From Garcia nutans (taxonomy: Eukaryota > Streptophyta > Magnoliopsida > Malpighiales > Euphorbiaceae), in contig CANTUV010000051.1 in the NCBI GenBank assembly GCA_947685225.1, positions 3,038,001-3,102,000 of the forward strand: DNA of 64,000 bases, read 5' to 3'. The notes under the pieces were generated by a model. That model worked only from the letters and a program-made list of their open reading frames with translations. It searched no databases and had not been told where the DNA came from. Below are positions 46,760-58,019 of this stretch, piece after piece. Position numbers and translations under genes: made by a program. Position 1 is the stretch's first letter. Every line of letters starts with the position of its first letter.

Positions 46760-49700
46760 GAGACATACAGTACAGTTACCATCTGGTAGGGGTAGATGGA
46801 GAGTGTATACCTTATCACCTCAGGAGGTACAAGCATCAAATGCAGTTATTACAGGTATCATTTCCATCCAATCTGTTAAAGGAAGGGTGTTATTTGATTC
46901 AGGGGCAACTCATTCTTTTGTGTCTGCCTATTTTGCTTCTAAATTACATGTACCTTCCAAACTGCTTGATATTCCTCTCACTGTGTTTATCCTTTAGAGG
47001 AAGAAATTGTTGTTAAAAATGTATACCCTTCTTGTGAGGTAGTGATTAATGATAAAATCTTGAGAGTTGATTTGATAGAATTACCAGTGTTAGAGTTTGA
47101 TGTTATTTTGGGAATGGATTGGCTGTCTAAGTATTTTTCGACCTTAGATTGTAATGGTGAGAGGGTAATATTTCATAGTTCATCAAGGGAAAATTTTGAA
47201 TTTCAGGGGGATAGGAGTGAAGTGTTAAGTAGTTTGATCTCAGTAATTAGTGCTAAAAGATTATTAAGAAAGGGATGTATAGGGTATTTGGCCCATGTAA
47301 GAGATACTAGTGTTTCATTCCCTAGTTTAGATCAAATACCTATAGTATGAGAGTTTCCTGATGTATTCCCTGATGATCTGACCACTTTACCTCAAGAGAG
47401 GGAAATAGAGTTTAGTATAAATTTGCTACCTAGTACAACACCTATTTCTATCCCTCCATACAGAATGGCTCCAACTGAGTTGAAGGAGTTGAAAGCACAA
47501 TTACAAGATCTTCTGGATAAAAGGCTTCATTAGGCCTAGCAGTTCACCATGGGGTGCACCAGTATTGTTTGTTAAGAAAAAAATGGTTCACTTCGAATGT
47601 GTATAGACTACAGACAGTTGAATAGGGTAACTATAAAGAATAAATATCCTCTACCTAGAATTGATGATTTGTTTGATCAATTACAAGGGGCAAATTATTT
47701 TGCTAAGATAGATCTTCACTCTGGGTACCATCAATTGAGAATCAAGAAGGAAGATGTACCTAAAACTGCATTTCGAACTAGATATGGCCATTATGAGTTT
47801 TTGGTACTACATTTTGGTCTCACTAATGCACCTGCAACATTTATGGATCCGATGAATCGGGTTTTCAAGTCATACTTGGATAAATTTGTGGTTGTTTTTT
47901 ATAGATGGTATATTGATTTATTCTAAGAGTCAGACTGAACATGAAGAGCACTTAAGGATAGCATTGCGGACTCTGAGGGAAAATCATTTATTTGCTAAAT
48001 TGTCTAAGTGTGAATTTTGGCAAGAGAAAATATCTTTCTTAGGACATGTGATCACCAGTGAAGTGTTACAAGTGGATCCTAAGAAAATTGAAGCATTAGC
48101 TAATTGGCCTCGACCAACAAATATTGCAGAAATAAGGAGTTTTCTGGGATTGGCTGGTTATTATAGAAAATTTGTAAAAGACTTTTCTAAAATAGCTACA
48201 CTAATTATTAGATTGCTTTATAAAGGGGTAAAGTTTGATTGGGACAGCAAATGTGAGGAAAACTTCTGCAGTTTGAAGGAATATTTAACGTCTGCACCTA
48301 TTCTTGCACTACCAACTGAAGGAGGCAAATTTATAGTATATTGTGATGCATCCAGAGTAGAACTTGGTTGTGTTTTAATGCTGAATGATAGGGTGATTGC
48401 GTATGCCTCTAGACAACTGAGGAAGCATGAGGTTAATTATCTTACTCATGATTTGGAAATGGCAGCTGTTATATTTGCTCTGAAGATTTGGAGACACTAC
48501 TTATATGGTGAGAAATGTGAGATTTTCATAGATCATAAAAGACTAAAATACATCTTTCAACAGAAAGATCTAAATCTCAGGCAACGTAGATGGATGGAGT
48601 TACTTAAGGATTATTGATGTGAGATTTTATATCATCCCGACAAAGCCAATGTGGTAGCAGATGCTGTAAGCAGGAAATCTTTTAGGAGTTTCGTACACAT
48701 TCATGTAAGTCGACGACCATTAGTAAATGAAGTTCAGAACTTATATGGCTTAGGGATATGATTTGATTTATCAGATAATGGAGCATTGATAGCCCAATTC
48801 ACTGTCAAACCATTACTGATTGATCAAATTAAGACACTACAAGATGAAGATCCACAGTTGGTGAGAATAAAATAAGACATTACTTCAGGCAAGACCTCTA
48901 ACTTTGTAATTGATGAAGGTGTATTAAAATGTGGCAATTGACTTTATGTACCAGCAGTAGATGATCTAAAGAAAGAGATAATGAAGGAGGCTCATTATGC
49001 AAACTACAATGCACATCCTAGAACTACCAAAATGTATCATGATTTGAAAGATGTTTATTGGTGGACTGGTATAAAGAAAGATATTACAGAATTTGTAGCA
49101 AGGTGTTTAACATGCCAACAGGTGAAATTTGAATATCAGAAATCATCTGGGCTATTACCACAGTTACCACCGCCAAAATGGAAATGAGAGAGGATTACTA
49201 TGGATTTGTGGTTGGATTACCTGGAACATCTACAGGATATGATTCTATATGGGAGATTGTTGATAGGTTGACGAAATCTGCTCATTTTCTTCATGTGAAA
49301 ACCACCTACTCTGTGTCCCAATATGCACAATTATACGTAGATAAGATAATAAGTTTACATGGAGTGCCTACTTCCATCATTTCTGAGAGGGGAACACAAT
49401 TCACCTCCAGATTCTGGCAGAAATTACAAGAGGCATTGGGAACAAAGTTAGATTTCAGTACTGCATTTCATCCTCAAACAGATGGACAAACAGAAATAAC
49501 TATTCAAACCTTAGAAGATATATTGAGATTGTGCATTTTGGATTTTTGAGGCACTTGGGACAAGAATCTGCCATTGATTGAATTTGCCTATAATAATAAC
49601 TACCATTCAACCATACAGATGGCAACCTATGAAGCATTAAATGGAAGGAAGTGTAGATTCCCTATATGTTGGAATGAAATTGGTGAAAGACATATAGGAG

Positions 49701-50241
49701 GCCCAGAACTTATTCAAGAAACCATAGAGAAAGTACCATTAATTCAAGAACGTTTGAAGATAGCTTTTAGCCGCCAGAAGAGCTATGCAGATCCTAAAAG
49801 AAAAGATGTTCAATTTAGTATTTGTGAGCATGTATTTCTGAAAGTGTCACCAATGAAGGGAGTCATAAGATTTGGTAAGAAAGGAAAGCTCTCACCAAGG
49901 TACATTGGTCCGTTTGAGATCTTAGAAAGAGTGGGATAAGTTTCATACTATTTGGCATTACCACCCAATATGGAACAAGTGCATCCAATGTTCCATATTT
50001 CGATGCTTCAAAAGTATGTTTCTGATCCATCCCACATTTACAAGCTTCACCGGTAGACTTGCAGCAAGATTTGACCTATCAGAAAGTACCAGTAGTTATA
50101 ATTGATAAGCAAGTTAAAAGTCTTAGAAATAAGAATATTCCTATAGTAAAAGTTTTGTGGCAAAGTCAATCAGTAGAAGAATATACTTGGGAAACTGAGT
50201 TTGAGATGTTAGATAGATATCCTCAACTTTTTAGTGGGTGA
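46760..50241 (+). pseudogene. pol: pol of chromovirus C
   Basis: Gag end VYTLSPQEVQASNAVITG, then protease LFDSGATHSFVS. RT (47200-48100) has its catalytic pair changed to FIDG near 47896. RNase H has YCDAS, HDLEM, FIDHKR and VVADAVS. Integrase HHCC is near 48990-49130. The catalytic core has MDF-type, then ISERGTQF where SDRG is expected (Asp to Glu), and TEITIQ. The chromodomain is VKSLRNKNIPIVKVLW near 50110. Stops or shifts lie near 46997, 47350, 47521, 47900, 48617, 49187 and 49549. Heavily decayed. Confidence 0.88.
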
Positions 50242-50274
50242 TTACTTTAGAAAATTCGAGGACGAATTTTAATT

Positions 50275-50286
50275 AGGGGGAGAGAA
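50275..50286 (+). other. Polypurine tract of chromovirus C
   Basis: AGGGGGAGAGAA lies directly before the LTR start TGTAATACCC and after the chromovirus-type leader GAGGACGAATTTT. Confidence 0.85.
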
Positions 50287-51070
50287 TGTAATACCCTAGA
50301 TAAAATAAAAATCTAGTAGCTTAAATATTTTACAAATTAATGAATAAAGTGAGAAAAAAATTTTGATTGAAATAAAATTTTAATGTGCCAAAGTAATATA
50401 AACAAAAAACTTTAAAGTATTTGAATTGAAAATTCTACAACTTATAACAACTGTGAATCAAATTAATTAACTGTAAGTTATTAAATAATTAATTATATTT
50501 GTATATAAACTATTAGAGGAACAAAATGACCTATTAGAATGATAAAGGAATTATTCATATGCAAAGAAGTGAAATTTAGATGTTACTAAAGTGATGGAAA
50601 TGAAAATTTTAAAACTGTTTAGCTACTAAAGTTGACGACTCACCCCATCGTCTGTGGTTTCAGGTAGAGGTGACTCAGGATCATCAGCTTCTTGATTTCT
50701 TCTTCCAGCAAGAAGCTTGAGAATAATGTAATTAGCTAACACTATCATATGTAATTAAATAATAATGTTTGCGCTATACTCTAGTTGCTACATAGTAATA
50801 TTATGAATAGCTTAGTAAATTATAGAAATAAACCATAATGTAATAATAAAAAAAGATATTTGTAAATAATATATAATATAAAAATACATGTGTAATAATT
50901 ATATATCATAAAGTTGAGTAAATAATAAAGTTTTAAAATAAAGTTATAATTTACTAGTGTAATAATTAATTGTATGAATTCATAAATTAGTTGGGTTCTA
51001 CGTGGTGCCTGGTGGCCTTAAGCCTACCTGGACTCTAGGACCGGCACACTTCTAAAAATGGGGTGTGACA
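50287..51070 (+). repeat. 3' LTR of chromovirus C
   Basis: Starts TGTAATACCC and ends GGGTGTGACA, 784 bases. Very AT-rich in the middle. No inverted-repeat array, unlike the F-type and Athila LTRs. No second copy in the window. Confidence 0.82.
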
Positions 51071-52569
51071 TATATAAACCCTAGAACTTATATTTCTAAT
51101 TCATTCTTAGGGTAGTTGATTACATAGTTCTAATATCGAATTTCACCTCTCGGTCCATCGTTCAATATTAAGTGATTAATAGGTGGCCAATCTATCAAAC
51201 TAACTTTAAGTCCAATGCAATCAACCAATAACAAGGTATACTAATGGAATTATCAAATTAAGTCATTTAATCAAATCTACTATAGCCCAAGGCATGAATA
51301 ATTTAGCTCCTCATCAATTTAAAATAAATATCCATCTTAATATTCATCAAATCAAAATTATACATTGTAATATTAATGTTCGTAATAAAACAACAACAAT
51401 CTAGAAATGAATTAAAAGAGAGAATATGAAAAATTTCTTGTAGACGCCAAGAGTTGAACTACTTGTCTTCCTCCATGCTTCAACCTTGATGTATGATGAA
51501 CAACTTCCAAGCCCTCTTCAATCAATGGCTCTCTTCTTGAAAGATGGAATGGCAACTGTCTCAAGCTTACAACTCCAATCAAGCTTTCTTCAAACCCTAG
51601 TCTTCTAAGGAGCTTGCTCACTCAATTTAATCCCCAAACTTGATTAAGTCTTGTCTATGGAAGAAATGAAAGATGAATGGAAATGAAGATGAAGAGAGAA
51701 TGGTGACTCCACCTCCAAAACAAGAACCAAAAACTAAGAAGTAGATAGCTCTCAAACAAGCTAAACGTGTATGTATTTTCATCCCCCTCCACTTTTAATT
51801 CTTTTCAATTTTTTAAGAAACTAAGCATGTCTTGCCAACTCACACACCACTCTTTGTCTCTCTCTTTTTCTTTGTTTAATATTTTTTTCCATAAATTCAT
51901 CCACCTTTTACTCATTTTTAATACTTTTTTTTTAAAAGAAAGAGTCTTTTATTTCCCATTTGTCCCTCACTTCTTTTGTTTCCCATTTGTCCCTCACTTC
52001 GCGCAAAATAATTCAAAGGAACCATATGAGACAGGGCCAAGTCATTAGTGACTTGACCGTGTCACTCATTTTCTTATGGAAACGGCCAAGTCATGTGGCC
52101 GTGGCCATGGCTACTTCTAACTAACACTTCTTTTTTCTTTAGGAGGGACACGACCAAGGCCCTGGCCATGTCATGTGACACAGCCAGTGGCTTGGCCATG
52201 TCTTCTGCTTGTATTCACTTATGCCATTTGTTTTGCCTCCTTTATTCTTTGGTTTCATCAAGTGAGACACTGCCAAGGCCTTGGCCGTGTCTCTTGCCAG
52301 TGTCTGTCTCTGTCTAATTTTCCTAAAGGACACGACCAAGTCAAGTTGCCTCAGCCTATGTCCTGCTTCTTCCTTTTGATGAGTGACACAACCAAGCTAA
52401 GTGGTGTCTTGGCCGTGTCTCTTGATTTTCCACAAACTTTGATCCATCACTCCATTGTTTTTCACTTCAACCTAAATCAAATACTTCATCTTTAAACAAA
52501 AATTAAAAGAAAAATTAATTAAAAACCAATAAAATTACCCTAAAAATATAAACATAAATTATTGAAACA
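51071..52569 (-). repeat. 5' LTR of element A, remaining part
   Basis: Nearly the same as 24434-25966, ending in ATTGAAACA at 52569. The other part of this LTR, which would lie left of C, is missing. Contains the array 52029-52419. Unrelated DNA starts at 52570. Confidence 0.82.
52029..52419. repeat. GACACGGCC-type array in A 5' LTR (decayed)
   Basis: Same place as 25366-25815 but with its own base changes, such as GACAGGGCC and GACACGACC. Several arms have lost the CpG. Shorter than the 3' LTR array because the duplicated 44-base block is absent. Confidence 0.7.
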
Positions 52570-53529
52570 CAACATTATACCTAACTGAAACATCAAAGCA
52601 TAACAATAAATATTAGATATATACCAAAAAACATAAAAATGTATACCAAAAGAGATAAAACATACTAAAAAATAAATAAAATAGATATTACCTCTGCTGA
52701 CTTCATCTTAGCAATAATATCATGAACAATGTTCTTCAAAAAAAAATATCCTTCGTCTCCCTTTGATAATGGTTTTAATTAGGGTTTTTCAAGGGCTAAA
52801 CTTATTAGAAATCCAATCTGGATAGTGTGAACCATTGGTTTTGCACCTAACCTACATAATTTGGAAAAGGGAAAATTAAGAAAAATATATAATTTTTATT
52901 GTTAAAAAAAATAGAGAAAGGAGGAGAAGAAGAAGAGAGAAATGATGATGATGATGGAGGTGATGATAATGAAGAGGAAGAAGAAGAGGAGGAAGAAGAT
53001 AAAGAGGAAGAAGAAGAGGAGGGAGAAGAAGAGGAGGAAGAGAATAAACGCTAGTCTCATTCCCATGGTAACATTGGGGCTAGCTCTTTTTAGGTCAACT
53101 TCAGACATGCAAATTTAATGTGCAAGATTGCTTTCTTTGCTTATCTAACTTCTTATGAATATTGTAGGTGATCGGGCAACCGAGCAATTAGAAATTCCAA
53201 GGTCAATTCAAAATTCCACACCATTAGAAATTCAAAGGCCAATTCGACTTGAGATCTTCATTCCGGCTTAATTCAATTGCAATTCAATTTTAGGTGTCCT
53301 AATTGTGTTTAAACTTAAATACACTCAGATAAGCAGGGCCTTTTATAATGGGATGGGGATTGATTAACAAAAAGGGAGCTGGATGATCGCCCTCATTGGA
53401 GCTTATAATTACAAATCAATAGGTAGCCGCGTGGGGGAATGAAACAAAAATAAAAGAGGCCACAATACTCAATTAAAAAGCAACAAAAACCCTAGATGGA
53501 AATTAGTAATTATTAGGATACAACAACCC
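52570..53529. other. Non-element DNA with a purine tract
   Basis: 52570-52900 is AT-rich. The minus strand at about 52790-52690 reads as a short exon-like piece ending KNIVHDIAKMKSAE before a GTAAT. 52910-53055 is a GAA/GAG/GAT-rich purine tract which would encode a run of Glu and Asp on the plus strand. I see no full gene. The boundary with element J near 53529 is approximate. Confidence 0.35.
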
Positions 53530-53830
53530 TAAAAAAGTAAAAGAAATAGGCAGTGACTTGGAAAATCCAAGAAGAGCATAGAGAGCAAATAACAACTAAA
53601 AGAGAGTAGAAGCAAACACAACAACCGTTGAGCCACGTTGTTCAATCCAAATCTTAGTTGATCAAACCTACAGAATTTGTGCAAGGAAGAAACAATTGTG
53701 CAATTTATAGCAGATTCATCATCAACCATGACACATGAGGTTATTTTCCCTTTAACCTTCACCTTAATAAAAAGTGGACGGATGTGATCTCTTTCTTCTT
53801 CTAGTAGGTCAACATCGAAAAAGGATACTA
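53530..53830 (-). pseudogene. Protease fragment of element J
   Basis: Minus-strand reading gives LLEEERDHIRPLFI, then KVKGKITSCVMVDDESAINC. Position and shape fit the aspartic protease of Tat/Ogre-type elements, whose active site normally reads D-x-G-S/A. Here the Gly is Glu (DDESA, codon near 53715), which would destroy the site. The reading ends near 53620. Confidence 0.55.
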
Positions 53831-53831
53831 A

Positions 53832-55638
53832 TCATGTTTCAACTCCATTCTCATTTTGATTGTCTCCATCTTCCTTCCTTTCTTTCGCCTTCTTTGCTCC
53901 CATAAAATTGACTAGCTCCTCTAGTGTTGCAAAAGTGGTAATATGCTTGCTTGCCATAGCCTTGGCCATAGTCTCCCGATGCTTTTGGGATGTAGCCAAT
54001 AGGTCCCAAATGTTGATACTAGCATTAGTCCTTTTTAATTGCTTAAGGACAATATCATCTTCTTCTTCTTTTCCTTCCATCTCAACATCTTTTCCCTTGT
54101 TTGGCTCTACTTCTTTTGGAGGAGCCCTACCATAAGGCTTGCCAGAGCGGGTAATATGTACCTCTTCTTCTTTAAGTTTAGACTAAGTCCATTCTTCTTC
54201 CTTAGACTCTAATTCATTATCACTATCAGTCAAGTCTCAAAATTCATTCACAGCACAAATAATCAATACTTTCTTACTCATAGTTGTCTTGAATCCATTA
54301 GGTGGAACCTCCTCCTTCCTTATATTTTCTATAATTGCATCTTGAAAAGATAATAAAATAAAATTTCCCTTCAACTTTCACCCTATCATGAAAGTTGTTG
54401 GTGGAGGTACTCTGCCAAACTTAGGCAAAAAATTATCCTTCATGCTAGGTTTGTTGGGTTTAGGTAGCTTACCACTATCAATTAGATCTTGAACCTCATT
54501 CCTTAACCTAATTTACTTATCTGTCTCATGCCTTTGTGTCTATTGGAATTGACAGAAGGCCGTGGTATCAAAGTTTGGCGGCAGATGATTGGGTAGAGGT
54601 TGAGAAGCCAATGGCTATAATAACCCTTTCTTCTCTAACTTATTAAAAATCTAGGACAAAGGTCTTTCCAGATTTAAAAACTGTCTTCTTTTTGCTTGAC
54701 CAGTAGTTGCATTGACTTGTACTACTTTTTATGTACTCTAACTATTGGATTGGTAATTTTTCCTCTCATTCTTTCTTCCAGAAAAATGATTATTCTCCCA
54801 TTTCTACTCTTCTATTTATAAGCCATCTTGGAAAAGGTCTTTGAAATCTCTGATAAGAGTATGAGATAACCTTTACGGAGGTTAGACAGGACACGTCTTA
54901 CTATCATTCTAATATGGTTAAACTCATCAGGCCTCTCTTTGAGAAGAGAAGCCTTATTCCTGCACCTTTTCAAATAATCATCAAAATTCTCATTTTGCTT
55001 TTGTTTGATAGTCTCCACCTCCATCAGAGTCACTTCCAGCTTAGTATTATACCTATATTACTGAATGAAGGGTTTGTACAACAAATTTCAGTCCTTTTGG
55101 GTGTTTTCCTCTAAGGTATTGAACCAATTTTGCACAATAGGATCCAAAGAAAGCATAAAATACCTTAGAGTTTGAGCCTTAGTAGCTCTAATAGATTGCA
55201 CGATAGTGATGTACTCTTTGACATACAAGTGGGGATTCTCTGTTCCATCAAACTTGGCAAAAGGTGGCATCTTAAATTTGTAGGGGATTCCTTCATCGTT
55301 CTCAAATAGATTGTCCACCTCTGACACTTCTTCAGTCTTTAGCTTCTTTTCAAAATTCTTCTCCAAGGCATCAATTAATTTTTCAACATCAAAGATTTAA
55401 TCTTTTCTACAACCTTCTTTTCCTTCTTCTTTTCTTGCTGGTCTTGGAAGTATGCTTCCCAGTTGCCATCATCATCAATCACCACCTTTTCTTCATCAAA
55501 GGCTAACTCATCTACCTTAGCCTTTCCTTTATCCTTCTGCTTTTTAGTACTAGCAAATGATTCAATAGTGTTGCTTTCCAATAGTGTGGCTAACTAACTT
55601 CTCATGGCCTCATCCAGGATCCCCTTTAGATCTTCCAT
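53832..55638 (-). pseudogene. gag: gag of element J (Tat/Ogre-type)
   Basis: Likely ATG at 55638 (MEDLKGILDEAM), with a stop soon after. Then a Lys/Glu-rich region and the capsid start YKFKMPPFAKFDGTENPHLY, with LRYFMLSLDPIVQNWF (55366-55088). FDDYLKRCRNKASLLKERP follows (about 54990). At the C-terminus is LKQLKRTNASINIWDLLATS (about 54050), a motif seen just before protease in this group. There are several stops and frameshifts. Confidence 0.7.
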
Positions 55639-56927
55639 CTTAAGGCTAGGGCCTCACCAAGTTCTGAACTTGCTCATGATCCATTGATTTTGGTGCAAAG
55701 TTAATTGAACCTTTACTGAACTCTATCACTAATGTAGGTCGGATTATCATAAGCTCTTGAACTTTTATACTCCAGGTCTGTGAGCCAGAAAGGATTAATG
55801 CGGTGTAATGCAATGCATGTATGTATATATAGCAAATAAACAAATAAAGTTAGGATGTTCCTTTCAACCTTATATCTTCCATAAACAATTGGCGAGTCTC
55901 TTTTTCTAGATATTATGGTTAACCAAAATATCAACAGAGCATATTTTTATTTTCGAAAGATTCACTCAGACGAAATAATCAATAGCTATGTTTTCAAATA
56001 TAAAAGTCAATTTATAATAATGCCCACTAATTAAGCCTTAATCCTTTAGATCCACTGAAAAAATTTTAGTATCATTTCTACTATATTGTGGATTAAAACT
56101 AAATTAATGGGTTTATTATAAATAGACTTCTTATTTAGAAAGGCAACTAATGATTTATGCTACAAACAAACCCATAACTAACAAGTCTTGGTATAATTCA
56201 ATTGATTTTAGTATTCCATAATTGACCTAATTACTTATAAGCCCATTTTAAAAATTTTGATCCAATGTAAAAAGTTTTAACTCCAAAGCTTAATTTGGGC
56301 CATAAAGTGAAAAATATTTTTGAGCCCTTCCTTGAAAATATTTTGAAGCCCATTGTAAAAAGTTTATTTCAAAAATTAATTTTGAGCTTTGTGTTTGGGC
56401 CATGATGTAGAACATAGTTTTTTTACCCATCTTTTAAAAAAAAAAAACTTTTATTTCCAAAGTCCATCCCAAAAAGTTTGAAAATAAGTTTGGTCTTTTG
56501 GTCCATAAAAGAATTTTTGGGCTAAAAAATAATTTTGGACCTTCATCATAATAGGGTCATATTAGGAAAAAATAAACCAAATTGGCTATAACTCAAACTA
56601 AGACATGTCAATCATAGTCAATCAACAAACAATTAAGGTAAACTTAAGAAAAGTTACTAGGCTAACTTGATGGGTTTTAGTCTTGAGGGTAAAAGGCTTA
56701 GGTTTCCATAACAAGTATATATCAAAAGGCACAAGGCTGCAAGTGGTTATGCAATTCTCGATCTCCATAGTTTGAATAAAAGTATGATATCACTTACATA
56801 CACATAACACGGGTTCCACAGGGTATCCTAACTCATATACACAATGCAAATCTAAATGATGCAATGAATAATATCATAATAATAAAAAAATAATATAATA
56901 TAAAGACCACGGAATCAACTTCTCTTA
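55639..56927 (-). other. Leader of element J
   Basis: Non-coding stretch between PBS and gag. Repeats of TTTTGAGCCC/AAAAAGTTT type (56250-56540) are short and irregular. Some Ogre elements have an extra ORF here. I see none. Confidence 0.45.
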
Positions 56928-56945
56928 TTCCCAGTGGAGTCGCCA
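56928..56945 (-). other. Primer-binding site of element J
   Basis: On the minus strand TGGCGACTCCACTGGGAA starts one base after the LTR end CA. I recall TGGCGACTC as typical of Tat/Ogre elements (tRNA-Arg). The tRNA match should be checked. Confidence 0.55.
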
Positions 56946-56946
56946 C

Positions 56947-58019
56947 TGTGAATAGAGATTTTCACCCTCACTCCCAGTGGAATGGTTCTTGTGACTTTGA
57001 TACTATTAGGCTTTAAACCTTAGAAAATACGGACCATAATCTTGAGAATAGAAATTGCTATCTGGACGATCTGGGAAGAAAGTAAAAGGGATAGATGACT
57101 CGATTCCTAAAGAATCCCTAACCCCTATTGGATTCGAAAAGTTGGGTACACATAGGAAAGATGATAAGTGGCCCAACACCCCTATAACGCCTTGTTCATT
57201 GGAACCAACCTTCTTTTCAAGTCTAAATATTATTAAATTCTTAAATTATTATGATATTATTTATAATACAAATAATTTGAAGTAAATAATATCATACCAT
57301 AAAATCCAACAAACGAATAAAAGTGGGCACTCATATAAGGATGAAAATATATTCTTACAATGTCTAAATTTCCATAATACAAAAAAAATAGGACACTCAC
57401 AAAAGAGTGAAAATATGTCACTTATAATTATCCCAAAAATAAATTAAAATAAACAACTTAAATAAACAAGACACCCACAAAATAGAAATATGCCTTTTAC
57501 AAACTCTTTAAAATTTAAATAATAAAACAAGCACAACTAAACCATTCATAATAAACAATAATAAAAATAAACTGATCATCATTCAAGCAACCATAAATCT
57601 AAGGTTTAATTAAATAAAATTAGGGTTAACCATGGGATTAGGGTTTCATAATACAATTAGGGTTTATCGTGCAATTAAGGTTTAACATACAAAATTAGGG
57701 TTTTGATTTACAAAATAAATTTAATTATAAAACTAGGGTTTAATATGAAAAATTAGAATTTTGGATCACGATGCAAATAAGATAAAAAAAATAATAAATT
57801 AAAAACACAGTAAATATGCATAATTAAATGAGGATGACACGCTATAAAGTTAAACAAATTTAATTGATGAAGATCATACCTTCATTGTAGGTTTCACCAA
57901 ACAATAGCATTGAGCCAAGTCTTTTGAATAACATAATCCCTCTATGAATATTAATATGGGGTTTTGCCTTGGAGTTTTACAATTGGTTTGGGTCAAACAA
58001 ATTTTATTTTGGCTAATGT
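56947..58019 (-). repeat. 5' LTR of element J, truncated
   Basis: Homologous to LTR H (1-1944) in inverted orientation, including the GGTGAAAATCTC...CACA end. It also shares the GGCATATTTC-type repeats (57320-57510, minus) and telobox motifs (AAACCCTAA on the minus strand at about 57640-57700, three perfect and two near). It is cut at 58019 by LTR I. Confidence 0.72.

Larger units (their letters stand above)
46101..51070 (+). mobile_element. Chromovirus C, 5' truncated, with a duplicated RT segment
   Basis: A first partial copy (46101-46759) is followed by a longer copy running from the gag-protease linker (46760) through chromodomain, PPT and 3' LTR. It lies in the 5' LTR of element A. The base after its LTR end begins TATATAAACCC, which matches the uninterrupted LTR at 24434. 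It is a chromodomain Ty3/gypsy element with a shorter LTR (784 bases) than F. Confidence 0.82.
24039..52569 (-). mobile_element. Element A: Athila-like retrotransposon broken by nested insertions
   Basis: Parts on the minus strand: 3' LTR 24039-25966, 3' cassette and post-pol ORF 25967-28880, part of gag about 44931-46100, and 5' LTR remainder 51071-52569. Pol is absent. The outer flanks are CAATA (24034-24038) and CAACA (52570-52574), matching at 4 of 5 bases, a plausible decayed target duplication. B, D and C lie inside. That the gag at 44931-46100 belongs to A rather than to another copy is my inference from order and strand. Confidence 0.6.
53530..58019 (-). mobile_element. Element J: Tat/Ogre-like retrotransposon, 3' truncated
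   Basis: Minus-strand order from the right: part of the 5' LTR (56947-58019), PBS (56928-56945), a ~1.3-kb leader, gag and protease. RT and later domains are missing. The LTR is related to the LTR at 1-1944. Confidence 0.72.

Noticed and set aside
52902..53108. Minus ORF rich in Phe/Leu, and the plus-strand Glu/Asp run
   Set aside because: Both are readings of one purine tract (GAA/GAG/GAT repeats). I see no flanking domain or exon support.
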